A stretch of 64,000 bases of DNA, from the NCBI GenBank assembly GCA_963817735.1, contig CAWFPP010000009.1, positions 1-64,000 of the forward strand. The letters run 5' to 3'. A program made the translations under genes and the position numbers. Position 1 is the first letter of the stretch, and every line of letters begins with the position of its first letter. The stretch is from Bog-473 sp963817735. Its GTDB lineage: Bacteria; Actinomycetota; Acidimicrobiia; Acidimicrobiales; RAAP-2. Below the pieces are notes generated by a model. That model had not been told where the DNA came from. It saw nothing but the letters and a program-made list of their open reading frames with translations, and did no database searches. Below are positions 16,784 through 25,011 of the stretch, piece by piece.

Positions 16784-18097
16784 TCACAAGGGCGGCGGCT
16801 CCAGGCCCGCCACGAGCTCGACGTGCTCGGTCATGGGGAAGATGTCGAAGGCGCGTAGCGCGGTGACGCGCCAGCCCTCGTCGAGGAGGACGCGCAGGTC
16901 GCGCCCGAACGACGACGGGTCGCAGGCAACGTAGATCAGCGTGCGCACGGTGCGGGCGTGCGCCGCCAGGGCGCGCATGACGGCGATCCCTGCACCCTCG
17001 CGGGCCGGGTCGAGCACGACGACGTCGGGGCGGCCCAGCGCGGATTCCACCAGCGCCGGCGTGACCTCGCCCTCCAGCACGCGCAGTGTGGGGAACGTGG
17101 CGCCGTTGTGCCGGGCATCGACGCAGGCGCGCCGGTCACGCTCGACGGCGAGAACGGAGCCCGATGAGCCGGCGGCGTCGGCCAGGGCGACGGAGAACAG
17201 GCCGGCGCCGGCGTACAGGTCGACCACCGACGCGCCCTCGCAGGGGCCGGCCAGCTCGAGCACGGCCCCCAGCAACGCCGCCGCGGCACCCGAATGGACC
17301 TGCCAGAAGACGCCCGGCGAAATCCGGTAGGTCCTGCCGCCCACCGCGGCATGCACCGCACCGGGAGCGCGGCGGACCTTCCCGGCGACCACGACGCCGG
17401 TCCCGAGATCGGGCAGCCGCAGCGCCGATCGGCCCCGCGGAGTGACCGAGATCATCGCTTCGGTGGGTTCCGTCCCGGTCACGACCTCCAACTCGGTGGC
17501 GCCGGGCCATAGGACCTCGAAGGCGCCCGTCGCGGCGACGGCCGGGCTGGCGATGGGGCATTCGTGGACATACTCCAGACGATGGGAGCGGTGGCGCCGG
17601 AACCCGAGCGCGCCGCGGCCGTCCACGGCGACCCGCACCCGGGTGCGGTAGCCCAGCCCAGCGGCGTCGCCGGGGACCGGCTCCACGTCGACCTCCCGGT
17701 CCAGGCCGGCCAGGCGGGCCAGCTGCTCGTTGGTGCGGAAAGCCTTCAGGCGACGTTGGGCCCCGATCTCCACGTGCTGGAAGTCACACCCGCCGCAGCG
17801 ACCGGGCCCGGCGTGCGGGCAAGGGGGCTCCACGCGGTCCGGGGAACGGACCAGAATCTCGACGGCGTCGGCCCGCAGGTAGGAAACAGTGACGGCCGTG
17901 ACCCGGGCCCGCACCCGCTCGCCGGGCAGGCTGTGGCGGACGAAGACCACCTTGCCGTCGGGCGCCCGGCCCACGCAGCCACCGCCGGCGGCGATGGCAC
18001 CCACCTCGAGCTCCAGGAGCGGTGCACCGGCTTCGCCCGGGGCGTCTGCCGGCCCGGCCGTGTCGCCCGAGGTCGTCGGATCGGGCAAGGTGGACAC
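16784..18097 (-). CDS. TrmA/RlmD-like class I SAM-dependent RNA (uracil-5-) methyltransferase
   Basis: A 437-residue RNA methyltransferase of the RumA/TrmA group. The N-terminal TRAM-like part (LLELEVGAIAAGGGCVGRAPDGKVVFVRHSLPGERVRARV) is followed by the Fe-S-type cysteine cluster (CPHAGPGRCGGCDFQH), the SAM-binding motif VVDLYAGAGLFSVALA, VVLDPAREGAG, and the catalytic-Cys region YVACDPSSFGRDL. The N-terminal Cys of the cluster group and the CGGC motif point to a [4Fe-4S]-binding RlmD-like enzyme; whether rRNA or tRNA is the target cannot be told. The GTG at 18097 lacks a ribosome binding site and follows Pro/Thr-rich sequence, so the exact start is unsure. Confidence 0.88.
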   Translation of the reverse strand: MSTLPDPTTSGDTAGPADAPGEAGAPLLELEVGAIAAGGGCVGRAPDGKVVFVRHSLPGERVRARVTAVTVSYLRADAVEILVRSPDRVEPPCPHAGPGRCGGCDFQHVEIGAQRRLKAFRTNEQLARLAGLDREVDVEPVPGDAAGLGYRTRVRVAVDGRGALGFRRHRSHRLEYVHECPIASPAVAATGAFEVLWPGATELEVVTGTEPTEAMISVTPRGRSALRLPDLGTGVVVAGKVRRAPGAVHAAVGGRTYRISPGVFWQVHSGAAAALLGAVLELAGPCEGASVVDLYAGAGLFSVALADAAGSSGSVLAVERDRRACVDARHNGATFPTLRVLEGEVTPALVESALGRPDVVVLDPAREGAGIAVMRALAAHARTVRTLIYVACDPSSFGRDLRVLLDEGWRVTALRAFDIFPMTEHVELVAGLEPPPL

Positions 18098-18145
18098 GCC
18101 GGGAGAGCGTAGAGGGGTTGGTCCGACGGAATTTTCTTCGAGGGG

Positions 18146-18172
18146 TGTCGATCCGGGCTGGTCCCGATCGTC
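18146..18172 (+). promoter_or_regulatory. candidate ECF42 sigma-factor promoter upstream of the DGPF/ECF42 operon
   Basis: TGTCGA at 18146-18151 and CGTC at 18169-18172 are separated by 17 bases. These match the -35 (TGTCGA) and -10 (CGA/TC) motifs that I recall as described for ECF42 promoters in Streptomyces. The DGPF gene starts 43 bases downstream of the -10. The operon encodes such a sigma factor, so this suggests positive autoregulation. Confidence 0.6.
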
Positions 18173-18214
18173 GTCAGGGCGAGAACGGTCCACCAACCAA
18201 GCAAGGAGAACACG

Positions 18215-18562
18215 ATGCGATACCTGTTGATGATTGCCCTCGATGAGAGCGCCGGCGCCCGGGACGGCGAGCTGGAGGGCGCGGAGATCTCGCCCGAGTA
18301 CGCCTCCTTCATGAAGGACATGGCCGACCGCGGCGTGCTCCTCGGAGGAGAGCGCCTGCGCCTGACGAGCGACGCCACCACGGTGCGCGTGCGCAACAAC
18401 CAGACGCTCACGACGGATGGTCCCTTCGCCGAGACCAAGGAGCAGCTGGCCGGGTATTTCCTCGTCGACTGCAAGGACCTCGACGACGCCATCGACGTGG
18501 CGTCCCGCATCCCCGGCGCCAAGGACGGCTCCATCGAAGTGAGGCCGATCTGGGAGATGTGA
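18215..18562 (+). CDS. DGPF-domain (YciI-related) protein, ECF42 partner
   Basis: A 115-residue small protein beginning MRYLLMIALDES, with TDGPFAETKEQLAGYFLVDCKDLDDAI in the middle. DGPF is the signature that names this branch of the YciI fold, and the C-terminus IEVRPIWEM is also typical. These proteins are usually encoded next to ECF42 sigma factors and are often their main targets; their biochemical activity is unknown. AAGGAG precedes the ATG. The stop codon overlaps the GTG start of the sigma factor (GTGA), so translation is coupled. A candidate ECF42 promoter lies 43 bases upstream. Confidence 0.9.
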   Translation: MRYLLMIALDESAGARDGELEGAEISPEYASFMKDMADRGVLLGGERLRLTSDATTVRVRNNQTLTTDGPFAETKEQLAGYFLVDCKDLDDAIDVASRIPGAKDGSIEVRPIWEM

Positions 18563-19854
18563 CGGCCGAGGTCGAGGCCGCAATTGCCGAGGCGTTCCAC
18601 GCCGAGTGGGGGAGAGTCGTGGCGACCCTCGTCCGGCTCACGGGCGACTTCGACCTTGCCGAGGAGTGCGCGCAGGATGCCTTCGCGACCGCGCTGGAGC
18701 GCTGGCCCCGCGATGGCATCCCGCGCCGCCCCGGCGCCTGGCTCACGACGGTGGCGCGGCACCGGGCCGTCGACCGTGCCCGGCGGGCGCACCTGGGTGA
18801 GTCCAAGACCCGGGAGGTCGCGGTGATGGCTGCGGGAATGGACGACACCGCGACGGCGGAGGAGGTCCCCGACGACCTTCTGCGACTGATGTTCACCTGC
18901 TGCCACCCCGCCCTGTCCTTCGAGGCGCAGGTGGCGTTGACCCTGCGCACCCTCGCCGGCATGACGACCCCCGAGATCGCCCATGCCTTTCTGGTGCCCG
19001 AGGCCACCATGGCGCAGCGGCTCGTCCGGGCCAAGCGCAAGATCCGCAACGCGGGCATTCCGTTCGCGCTCCCGCCTCCGCATCAACTGGTCGAGCGCAC
19101 CGCCGCCGTGTTGGCCGTCCTCTATCTCCTCTTCAACGAGGGCTACTCCGCCAGCTCGGGCACCGACCTGGTCCGCCGCAGCCTCACCGCCGAAGCCATC
19201 CGGCTCGGCCGGGTCCTCTGCACGCTCATGCCCGACGAGCCGGAGGCGCTCGGCCTGGTCGCGCTGATGCTGTTCCACGACGCCCGCAGCTCGGCGCGGC
19301 TCGACCGCAACGGCGACCTCGTGCTGTTGACCGAGCAGGACCGGACGCTGTGGGACGCCGCCGCCATCGCCGAAGGGCGGGTCCGGCTCCAGGCGGCATC
19401 CCGTCTCGGGCGTCCCGGTCCCTTCCAGGTCCAGGCCGCCATCGCGGCCTGTCACGTCCGGGACGACGGGCCGACGGACTGGGCCGAGATTGCCGGCCTC
19501 TACGACCACTTGTACGTCATGACGCCGTCGGCGGTCATTGCCCTCAACCGGGCCGTGGCGGTGTCGATGAGCGAGGGCCCAGAGGCTGGGCTCGTGCTGC
19601 TCGACTGCATCGCCGCGGACGGCGAGCTGCGTGCCTACCACCTGCTGCCCGCGGCGCGGGCGGACATGCTGCGCCGGTTGGGTCGCCGTGCCGAGGCCGC
19701 CGAGACCTACCGCCGGGCCTTTGATCTGGCGGGGACCGACGCCGAACGTCGCTATCTGGAGCGTCGCCTGCTCGAAGCGAGCGGCGAAGAGCACCTCACC
19801 GCCGGCACCACATCCACGGCGTCCATGCATCCGCCGCCCGCCGCGCCGGTTTGA
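18559..19854 (+). CDS. ECF42-type RNA polymerase sigma factor with C-terminal TPR-like domain
   Basis: A 431-residue protein, far longer than a classical ECF sigma factor. Residues 1-90 are the sigma-2 region (LAEECAQDAFATALERWPRDGIPRRPGAWLTTVARHRAVD), about 100-165 the sigma-4 region (EAQVALTLRTLAGMTTPEIAHAFLVPEATMAQRLVRAKRKI). The rest is a helical DUF6596/TPR-like extension (LYLLFNEGYSASSG, ALNRAVAVSMSEGPEAGL, AYHLLPAARADMLRRLGRRAEAAETYRRAF). The FNEGY motif is characteristic of the ECF42 group, in which this extension is needed for activity and replaces an anti-sigma factor. GTG start overlaps the DGPF gene by four bases. No anti-sigma gene is nearby. Confidence 0.92.
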   Translation: MTAEVEAAIAEAFHAEWGRVVATLVRLTGDFDLAEECAQDAFATALERWPRDGIPRRPGAWLTTVARHRAVDRARRAHLGESKTREVAVMAAGMDDTATAEEVPDDLLRLMFTCCHPALSFEAQVALTLRTLAGMTTPEIAHAFLVPEATMAQRLVRAKRKIRNAGIPFALPPPHQLVERTAAVLAVLYLLFNEGYSASSGTDLVRRSLTAEAIRLGRVLCTLMPDEPEALGLVALMLFHDARSSARLDRNGDLVLLTEQDRTLWDAAAIAEGRVRLQAASRLGRPGPFQVQAAIAACHVRDDGPTDWAEIAGLYDHLYVMTPSAVIALNRAVAVSMSEGPEAGLVLLDCIAADGELRAYHLLPAARADMLRRLGRRAEAAETYRRAFDLAGTDAERRYLERRLLEASGEEHLTAGTTSTASMHPPPAAPV

Positions 19855-19938
19855 CAGGCCGGGGTGCCGTTGCAATCGTCTCGCCCGGACCACCGCCCGG
19901 CGGCTGGTTCCCGACGAGCGTGAGAGGACGGCTGGACC

Positions 19939-20841
19939 ATGTTGCAGGACAGAGTGGCGGTTATCACCGGAGCGGGACGCGGCATCGGCCGCGAGCACGC
20001 CCTTCTCTTCGCCTCCCTCGGGGCCAAGGTCGTCGTCAACGACCTCGGCGGGGCCGTCGACGGCTCGGGGGCCGACATCTCGGCTGCACAGTCGGTGGTC
20101 GATGAGATCACCGCGGCCGGCGGCCAGGCCGTCGCCAATACCGACAGCGTGAGCTCCTTCGAGGGGGCGAAGGCGATGGTCGAGCAGGCCCTGTCCATGT
20201 ACGGCGACCTGCACATCGTGGTCAACAACGCCGGCATCCTGCGCGACCGGATGCTCGTCTCCATGAGCGAGCAGGAGTTCGACGACGTCATCGCCGTACA
20301 CCTGAAGGGCACCTTCAACCTGACCCGGCACGCGGCCGACGTCTGGCGCGACGCGGCCAAGGCAGGGACGATCACGGATCGGGCCATCGTCAACACCAGC
20401 TCGGGTGCGGGGCTGCACGGCAACGTCGGGCAGACCAACTACTCGGCGGCCAAGGCGGGCATCGCCGCCATGACCGTCGTCAACGCCATGGAGCTCAACC
20501 GCTACGGCGTCCGGGCCAACTGCATCGCGCCGGTGGCACGGACGCGGCTCACCATGCAGACGCCCGGCATGGGTGAGTCGATGCAGCAGCACCTGTTCGA
20601 TCCCGAGAACGTGTCGCCGCTCGTCGCCGTGCTGGCCTCGGAGGGCTGCCCCTTCAACGGCCAGGTCTTCAGCGTGTACGGCGGCTCGGTCGGGATCTAT
20701 GCCGGCTGGTCGATCGCCGACTCCGTGGACACCGACGACCGCTGGACCGCCGAGAGCTTGGCGACCGCCATGGACAAGTTGCCCCGCACGGTCGAGGTCA
20801 ACAGCCAGATCGCCGAGCTGGGCAAGCACATGGGGCGCTAG
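19939..20841 (+). CDS. SDR-family oxidoreductase (MFE-2/17-beta-HSD4-like 3-hydroxyacyl dehydrogenase type)
   Basis: A 300-residue classical short-chain dehydrogenase. NAD(P) binding is shown by ITGAGRGIGREHALLFASLGAKVVVNDLGG, with Asp after the second strand favouring NAD. The VNNAGILRDRML motif, the Ser in NTSSGAGLHGNVGQ and the Tyr/Lys in NYSAAKAG complete the active site. The long VNDLGG..DGSG insertion and the C-terminal region resemble the dehydrogenase unit of peroxisomal multifunctional enzyme 2 and actinobacterial steroid or fatty-acid dehydrogenases. It precedes a Baeyer-Villiger monooxygenase by 39 bases on the same strand and may supply its ketone substrate. Confidence 0.88.
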   Translation: MLQDRVAVITGAGRGIGREHALLFASLGAKVVVNDLGGAVDGSGADISAAQSVVDEITAAGGQAVANTDSVSSFEGAKAMVEQALSMYGDLHIVVNNAGILRDRMLVSMSEQEFDDVIAVHLKGTFNLTRHAADVWRDAAKAGTITDRAIVNTSSGAGLHGNVGQTNYSAAKAGIAAMTVVNAMELNRYGVRANCIAPVARTRLTMQTPGMGESMQQHLFDPENVSPLVAVLASEGCPFNGQVFSVYGGSVGIYAGWSIADSVDTDDRWTAESLATAMDKLPRTVEVNSQIAELGKHMGR

Positions 20842-20851
20842 AGCCACCGGG

Positions 20852-20879
20852 GCGGACGCGCCTGCGTAGGCTCGTCCGC
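20852..20879 (+). promoter_or_regulatory. inverted repeat abutting the Baeyer-Villiger monooxygenase start
   Basis: GCGGACG at 20852-20858 and CGTCCGC at 20873-20879 are perfect 7-bp arms with 14 bases between them; the ATG is at 20881. As DNA it could be an operator; as RNA a hairpin that hides the start region. No usable ribosome binding site is seen outside it. Confidence 0.35.
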
Positions 20880-20880
20880 A

Positions 20881-22782
20881 ATGTCAGGCACGAGTGGAGA
20901 TGGCGCCATGCCGCTGCAGGCGGCCACGGGAGCGGCGGACGTGCACCCGCTCCTGTGCGCGGTGGCGCACCGGACGGGGGACCTGTCGTTGCTCCGGGAG
21001 GAGTTCGAGCCGGACCAGGACCAGCTGCTCGTGCCCGGTCGCGGCCTCGCTCCGGAAACCGAAGCGGCGGCGCGTGCGCTGGCCGGCGCCGCGCTGGCCG
21101 ACCACCTGGCCGCGGCACGGCCCGACCACGTGCTGACGACCGAGGAGCGGCGGCGCATCTTCGCGTTCCTGGTCGGCGCGGGCGCCGCCGAGCACTGGGA
21201 GGGGTTCTTGACCGAGGAGCTCGCGCTCCCCGGGAGCGACCCGCGGCAGCCGTCCTGGCACACCAGCCAGGTCGGCGGCGCGTTCCGGTGCGCGGTCATC
21301 GGGGCCGGAGCCTCGGGCCTGGCGGCGGCGCACCGCCTGCGTGCGGCCGGTGTGGCGGTCACGGTGTTCGAGAAGAACGACGACGTGGGTGGCACCTGGC
21401 TCGAGAACGTCTACCCGGGCTGCCGTGTCGACGTCCCCAATCAGCTCTACAGCTTCTCCTTCGCCCAGACCAACGACTGGGTCTCCCGTTTCTCGGCCCA
21501 GCCCGACCTGCTGGCCTACCTGCAGGCGATGGCCAAGGATCTGGGGCTGGGGGAGTGCATCCGCTTCCGCAACGAGGTGACCGAGACCCGCTTCGACGAC
21601 GGCGCTGGCGCCTGGACACTGACCGTGCGGGCCGGCGACGGGACCGAGACGACCGAGGTGGTCGACGGGATCGTCTGTGCGGTCGGGCAGCTCAACCGGC
21701 CGTCCTTTCCGGCCCTGAGCGGCCGCGAGCGCTTTGCCGGCCCGTCGTTCCACTCCGCGGCCTGGGACGACACGGTGGAATTGGCCGGACGTCGCGTGGC
21801 GGTGATCGGGACCGGTGCCAGTGCGGCGCAGTTCGTCCCGTGCCTGGTGGACGAGGTGGGCCATCTCGACGTCTTCCAGCGCACGCCGCCCTGGATGCTG
21901 CCGACGGACAACTACGGCGACCCGTTCCCGCCCGAGTTCCACGAGCTCTTGCGGCTCCTGCCCAGCTACGGGCGCTGGGACAGGCTCTGGCAGTTCTGGC
22001 TGATGCACGAGGGGCTACTGGTGGCCGCCCGGGTCGATCCGGAGTGGGACCAGACCACGGAGGCGGTGAGCGCCGAGAACGACTTCGTGCGTTCGATGCT
22101 GATCGACGTCCTGCGGTCCCAGGTCGAGGACGACGCGCTCTTCGAGAAGATGGTCCCGCACTTCCCTCCCTTCGCCAAGCGGGCGCTGCGCGACGACGGG
22201 CGTTGGGCGGCCGCTCTGAGCCGTCCCGATGTCGACCTGGTGACGACCCCGATCGCGGAGATCACCGCGCGGGGTGTGCGCACGACCGACGGCGAGGAGC
22301 ACCCGGCCGACGTGTTGATCTACGGGACGGGCTTCAGCGCGTCGGATTTCGTGGCGCCCCTCCGGGTCTTCGGCTCCGGCGGCGTCGAGCTCAACGAGGA
22401 GTGGGGCGGCGACGCCCGGGCGTATCTCGGACTGACGGTGCCGGGGTTCCCCAACTTCTTCCTCCTCTACGGGCCGAACACCAACCTCGTCATCAACGGC
22501 AGCATCCTGATCATGGTGGAGTGCCAGGTGCGCTACGCCGTCGAGGCGATCGGCCGCATGCTCGGCCAGGGGCACCGGACCATGTCGTGCCGGCGCGACG
22601 TCCACGAGGCTTACGGCCGCGAGATGGAGGAGGGCAACGCCCGCATGGTGTGGGGCGTGGCGGACGTCCCCACGTGGTACCGCAACGCGCACGGACGCGT
22701 GACGCAGAACTGGCCCTTCGACCTGCACACGTACTGGGCCCGCACGCGGGAACCCGACCTCGCCGACTACGAGTTGGGCTGA
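20881..22782 (+). CDS. flavin-containing Baeyer-Villiger monooxygenase (4-hydroxyacetophenone monooxygenase-like)
   Basis: A 633-residue FAD/NADPH monooxygenase. After an N-terminal extension of about 130 residues it has the FAD motif VIGAGASGLAAAHRL, the Baeyer-Villiger fingerprint as FAGPSFHSAAWDD (FxGxxxHxxxW), the NADPH motif VIGTGASAAQFVP and the C-terminal YGTGFSASDF. The extension and the YGPNTNL.INGSI ending are features of the HAPMO branch, which oxidises aryl and other ketones to esters. An inverted repeat (20852-20858/20873-20879) sits just before the ATG. The alpha/beta hydrolase gene starts 7 bases after its stop. Confidence 0.9.
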   Translation: MSGTSGDGAMPLQAATGAADVHPLLCAVAHRTGDLSLLREEFEPDQDQLLVPGRGLAPETEAAARALAGAALADHLAAARPDHVLTTEERRRIFAFLVGAGAAEHWEGFLTEELALPGSDPRQPSWHTSQVGGAFRCAVIGAGASGLAAAHRLRAAGVAVTVFEKNDDVGGTWLENVYPGCRVDVPNQLYSFSFAQTNDWVSRFSAQPDLLAYLQAMAKDLGLGECIRFRNEVTETRFDDGAGAWTLTVRAGDGTETTEVVDGIVCAVGQLNRPSFPALSGRERFAGPSFHSAAWDDTVELAGRRVAVIGTGASAAQFVPCLVDEVGHLDVFQRTPPWMLPTDNYGDPFPPEFHELLRLLPSYGRWDRLWQFWLMHEGLLVAARVDPEWDQTTEAVSAENDFVRSMLIDVLRSQVEDDALFEKMVPHFPPFAKRALRDDGRWAAALSRPDVDLVTTPIAEITARGVRTTDGEEHPADVLIYGTGFSASDFVAPLRVFGSGGVELNEEWGGDARAYLGLTVPGFPNFFLLYGPNTNLVINGSILIMVECQVRYAVEAIGRMLGQGHRTMSCRRDVHEAYGREMEEGNARMVWGVADVPTWYRNAHGRVTQNWPFDLHTYWARTREPDLADYELG

Positions 22783-22789
22783 GGCCGCG

Positions 22790-23686
22790 GTGCCCAGCCG
22801 CCAGCTGGCGGAGATCCTCGACCTCGTCCCGGACGACTTCGCCGACCCCGAGGCCGACTACCGGTCCGTGCGGGGGATGCTGGCGCCCTTCCACGGGCAC
22901 CCGGTGCCCGCCCACGTCAGCGTGACGGAGGAAGAGCTCGGTGGCGTGCGCTGCGCCTGGTACGACGACGACCGCCGGGCTCCACCCGAGCGCGTCGTGT
23001 TCCATTGCCACGGTGGCGGCTTCGTCTCGTGCCCGCTCGACGACTACCACTTCTACGGCGCCATGCTGGCCGAGCAGCTCGAGGCGCGCGTGGTGTTGCC
23101 GGACTACCGCCTGGCGCCCGAGCACCCCTTTCCCGCCGCGCACCGGGACTGTGCGGCCGCCTACCGCGGGCTGCTGGCCGGCGGGGTCGATCCGGCGCAT
23201 GTGGTGGTGAGCGGGGACTCGTGCGGTGGCTCGCTCGGGTTGGGCGTGCTCCTCGACGCCCGCGACGAGGGGCTGGCGCCGCCGGCCTGCTTCGTCTCCT
23301 TCTCGGGCTGGTTCGACGTGTCGGTGCGGTCCCCGGTCGAGGGCGGCGACGACGGTCGCGACCCCTTCCTGTCGGCACCATGGGTCCGCAACCGGGGGCG
23401 GGAGTACGCGGCGGGCCGGGTGCCGCTCGACGACCCCCGGCTGTCGCCGGCCTACGCGGACCTGGCGGGACTGCCCCCGCTCTACCTGCCGGCGGGGCAG
23501 TACGACACCCTGCGCCACGGGACCGAGACGCTGGCGCGGGTGGGCCTCGACGCCGGGGTGGCCGTCACGGCGGAGTCGTGGCCGGGCATGGTGCACGGCT
23601 GGCAGGGCTTGGTCACCGCGGGCGTGCCCGAGGCGCTGGCGGCCTTCGCCCGGGCGCGGGCCTACCTCCACGAACTCGGGGTCTGA
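22790..23686 (+). CDS. alpha/beta hydrolase of the HSL (hormone-sensitive-lipase) esterase family
   Basis: A 298-residue esterase. HCHGGGFVS is the oxyanion-hole HGGG motif of the HSL family, VSGDSCGGSLGLG is the nucleophile elbow (Cys in the usual Ala position of GDSAGG), and PAGQYDTL and GMVHGW carry the acid and the His. It starts with GTG 7 bases after the Baeyer-Villiger monooxygenase, so the two are co-transcribed. The likely job is to hydrolyse the ester made by that enzyme. The last 22 bases, including the stop, are tandemly duplicated directly downstream. Confidence 0.9.
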   Translation: MPSRQLAEILDLVPDDFADPEADYRSVRGMLAPFHGHPVPAHVSVTEEELGGVRCAWYDDDRRAPPERVVFHCHGGGFVSCPLDDYHFYGAMLAEQLEARVVLPDYRLAPEHPFPAAHRDCAAAYRGLLAGGVDPAHVVVSGDSCGGSLGLGVLLDARDEGLAPPACFVSFSGWFDVSVRSPVEGGDDGRDPFLSAPWVRNRGREYAAGRVPLDDPRLSPAYADLAGLPPLYLPAGQYDTLRHGTETLARVGLDAGVAVTAESWPGMVHGWQGLVTAGVPEALAAFARARAYLHELGV

Positions 23687-23707
23687 CCTCCACGAACTCG
23701 GGTTCTG
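23664..23707 (+). repeat. 22-bp tandem duplication at the end of the esterase gene
   Basis: Bases 23664-23685 (ACCTCCACGAACTCGGGGTC plus TG) are repeated at 23686-23707 with one change (G to T). The first copy carries the last codons and most of the stop; the second lies outside the gene and supplies another TGA at 23706-23708. Confidence 0.9.
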
Positions 23708-23711
23708 ACGG

Positions 23712-24509
23712 TCAGCTCACGATGTCGAGAGGCGTGCCGGCCGGGATCATCGACAGCTGTGCCAGATCGGCATCGTGGAGACGGATGCACCCGTGCGAAA
23801 TGGCGGCGCCCGTCGTCCCGATCAGCGAGTCGTCGTACGAGGTGATCGGCCCATGGATCCCGATGACCGCGTCGCCGGAGTTCTCCCAGTCGGTGATGGT
23901 GTCGGAGTGGTCGGAGGTCACCAGGACGAAGGGGCCGTAGCCGGGCCCCGGCGAGGGGTACTGCATCGGCACGAAGTACTGCCCGGGCGGAGTCGGGTCG
24001 TCGGGCGCGCCGATACCGGCGGGGAAGTCGAGGATCGGCGCGCCGTTGTCGAAGACCTGCAGGTGCATCGTCGTGAGATTCACCACAATGGCGTACGGCG
24101 TGCTCGACAACGTGACGTCGCTCTGGCGCACCCAGATGGTCGAGCCGTTGGGGCGCTGGGCCAGGCGGACGTAGAGCCAGCCGGGCTCGCTCGCGAGCAC
24201 GGGGAGCTTGGACGGGTAGCCGAACCAGGAGCCCGGGACCGTCATGGCGGGCGCGGCCGACTCGGGCGACGCGTAGCCGGGGACAGACCCGTCCAGCGTG
24301 GCCACCAGCGTGCTGGCCGGCGGGCCGGGGGGTCCGGGCGGAGCCGTGGTAGTGGTCGTCGCAGAGGGGCCGAGCGCAGCCTGACTGCTGCTTGGTGCGG
24401 CGGGGGTGCCCGAGAAGACGCCGACGGCGGCCACCACGAGCGCGCCGATGCCCACCACCATCGCGCCTGATCCCGCCAGGACACCGATCCGCCCCCGACT
24501 CAGCCCCAT
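23712..24509 (-). CDS. L,D-transpeptidase (YkuD domain), membrane-anchored
   Basis: A 265-residue exported enzyme. An N-terminal membrane helix (AMVVGIGALVVAAVGVFSG) is followed by a low-complexity Thr/Pro linker to residue 66, an SH3-like stretch, and a YkuD domain from about 138. His219 (IGIHG), His239 and Cys241 in ISHGCIRL are the catalytic residues that form 3-3 peptidoglycan cross-links. The domain starts YAIVVNLTTMHLQVFDNG, the usual first strand. The anchor and linker place it in the cell wall. It is convergent with the esterase and divergent from the Rid gene. Confidence 0.92.
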   Translation of the reverse strand: MGLSRGRIGVLAGSGAMVVGIGALVVAAVGVFSGTPAAPSSSQAALGPSATTTTTAPPGPPGPPASTLVATLDGSVPGYASPESAAPAMTVPGSWFGYPSKLPVLASEPGWLYVRLAQRPNGSTIWVRQSDVTLSSTPYAIVVNLTTMHLQVFDNGAPILDFPAGIGAPDDPTPPGQYFVPMQYPSPGPGYGPFVLVTSDHSDTITDWENSGDAVIGIHGPITSYDDSLIGTTGAAISHGCIRLHDADLAQLSMIPAGTPLDIVS

Positions 24510-24591
24510 CCGACCTCCGCTGGGGACCAGCGTACCGGCCGTGGCGGCGCCCTTTGCTCCGCCGAGGGCCCGCCGGTGGGAGGATGCCGGC

Positions 24592-25002
24592 GTGGCCGAG
24601 CGTCAGCGCGTCTCCTCGGGCTCGCCCTTCGAGCCCATCATCGGCTTCAGCCGGGCTGTACGGGTGGGTGACCGGGTCGTCGTGTCGGGAACGGGTCCCG
24701 TCGTGGAGGGCGGTCGCTGCCCGGAGAGCGCGGGCGCCCAGGCGCGGCGCTGCTTCGAGATCATCGCGGCGGCGCTGGCCGAAGCAGGGGCGTCGCTCGA
24801 CGACGTGGTGCGCACGCGCATGTACGTCACCGCGGCCGGCGACGCCGATGCCGTCGGTGCCGTGCACGGCGACGTCCTCGGACACGTGCGCCCCGCCGCC
24901 ACGATGGTCGTCGTGGCGGGGCTGCTCGACCCCGCCTGGAAGGTGGAGATCGAAGCCGAGGCGGTGCCGCCCCCGGCAGGGGGATCCGGCGAACCGGGCT
25001 GA
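24592..25002 (+). CDS. Rid (YjgF/YER057c/UK114) family protein
   Basis: A 136-residue single-domain protein. It has the family start (SSGSPFEPIIGFSRAVRVGDRVVVSGTGPV), the helix QARRCFEIIAAALAEAGASLDDVVRTRMYVT carrying the conserved Arg, and the end VVVAGLLDPAWKVEIEAEAV, where Glu is the usual last conserved residue. Rid proteins hydrolyse reactive enamine/imine intermediates; the VRTRMYVT Arg that marks deaminases is present. GTG start with GGGAGGA six bases upstream. It is divergent from the L,D-transpeptidase, with 82 bases between them. Confidence 0.88.
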   Translation: MAERQRVSSGSPFEPIIGFSRAVRVGDRVVVSGTGPVVEGGRCPESAGAQARRCFEIIAAALAEAGASLDDVVRTRMYVTAAGDADAVGAVHGDVLGHVRPAATMVVVAGLLDPAWKVEIEAEAVPPPAGGSGEPG

Positions 25003-25011
25003 GCTAGGGCT

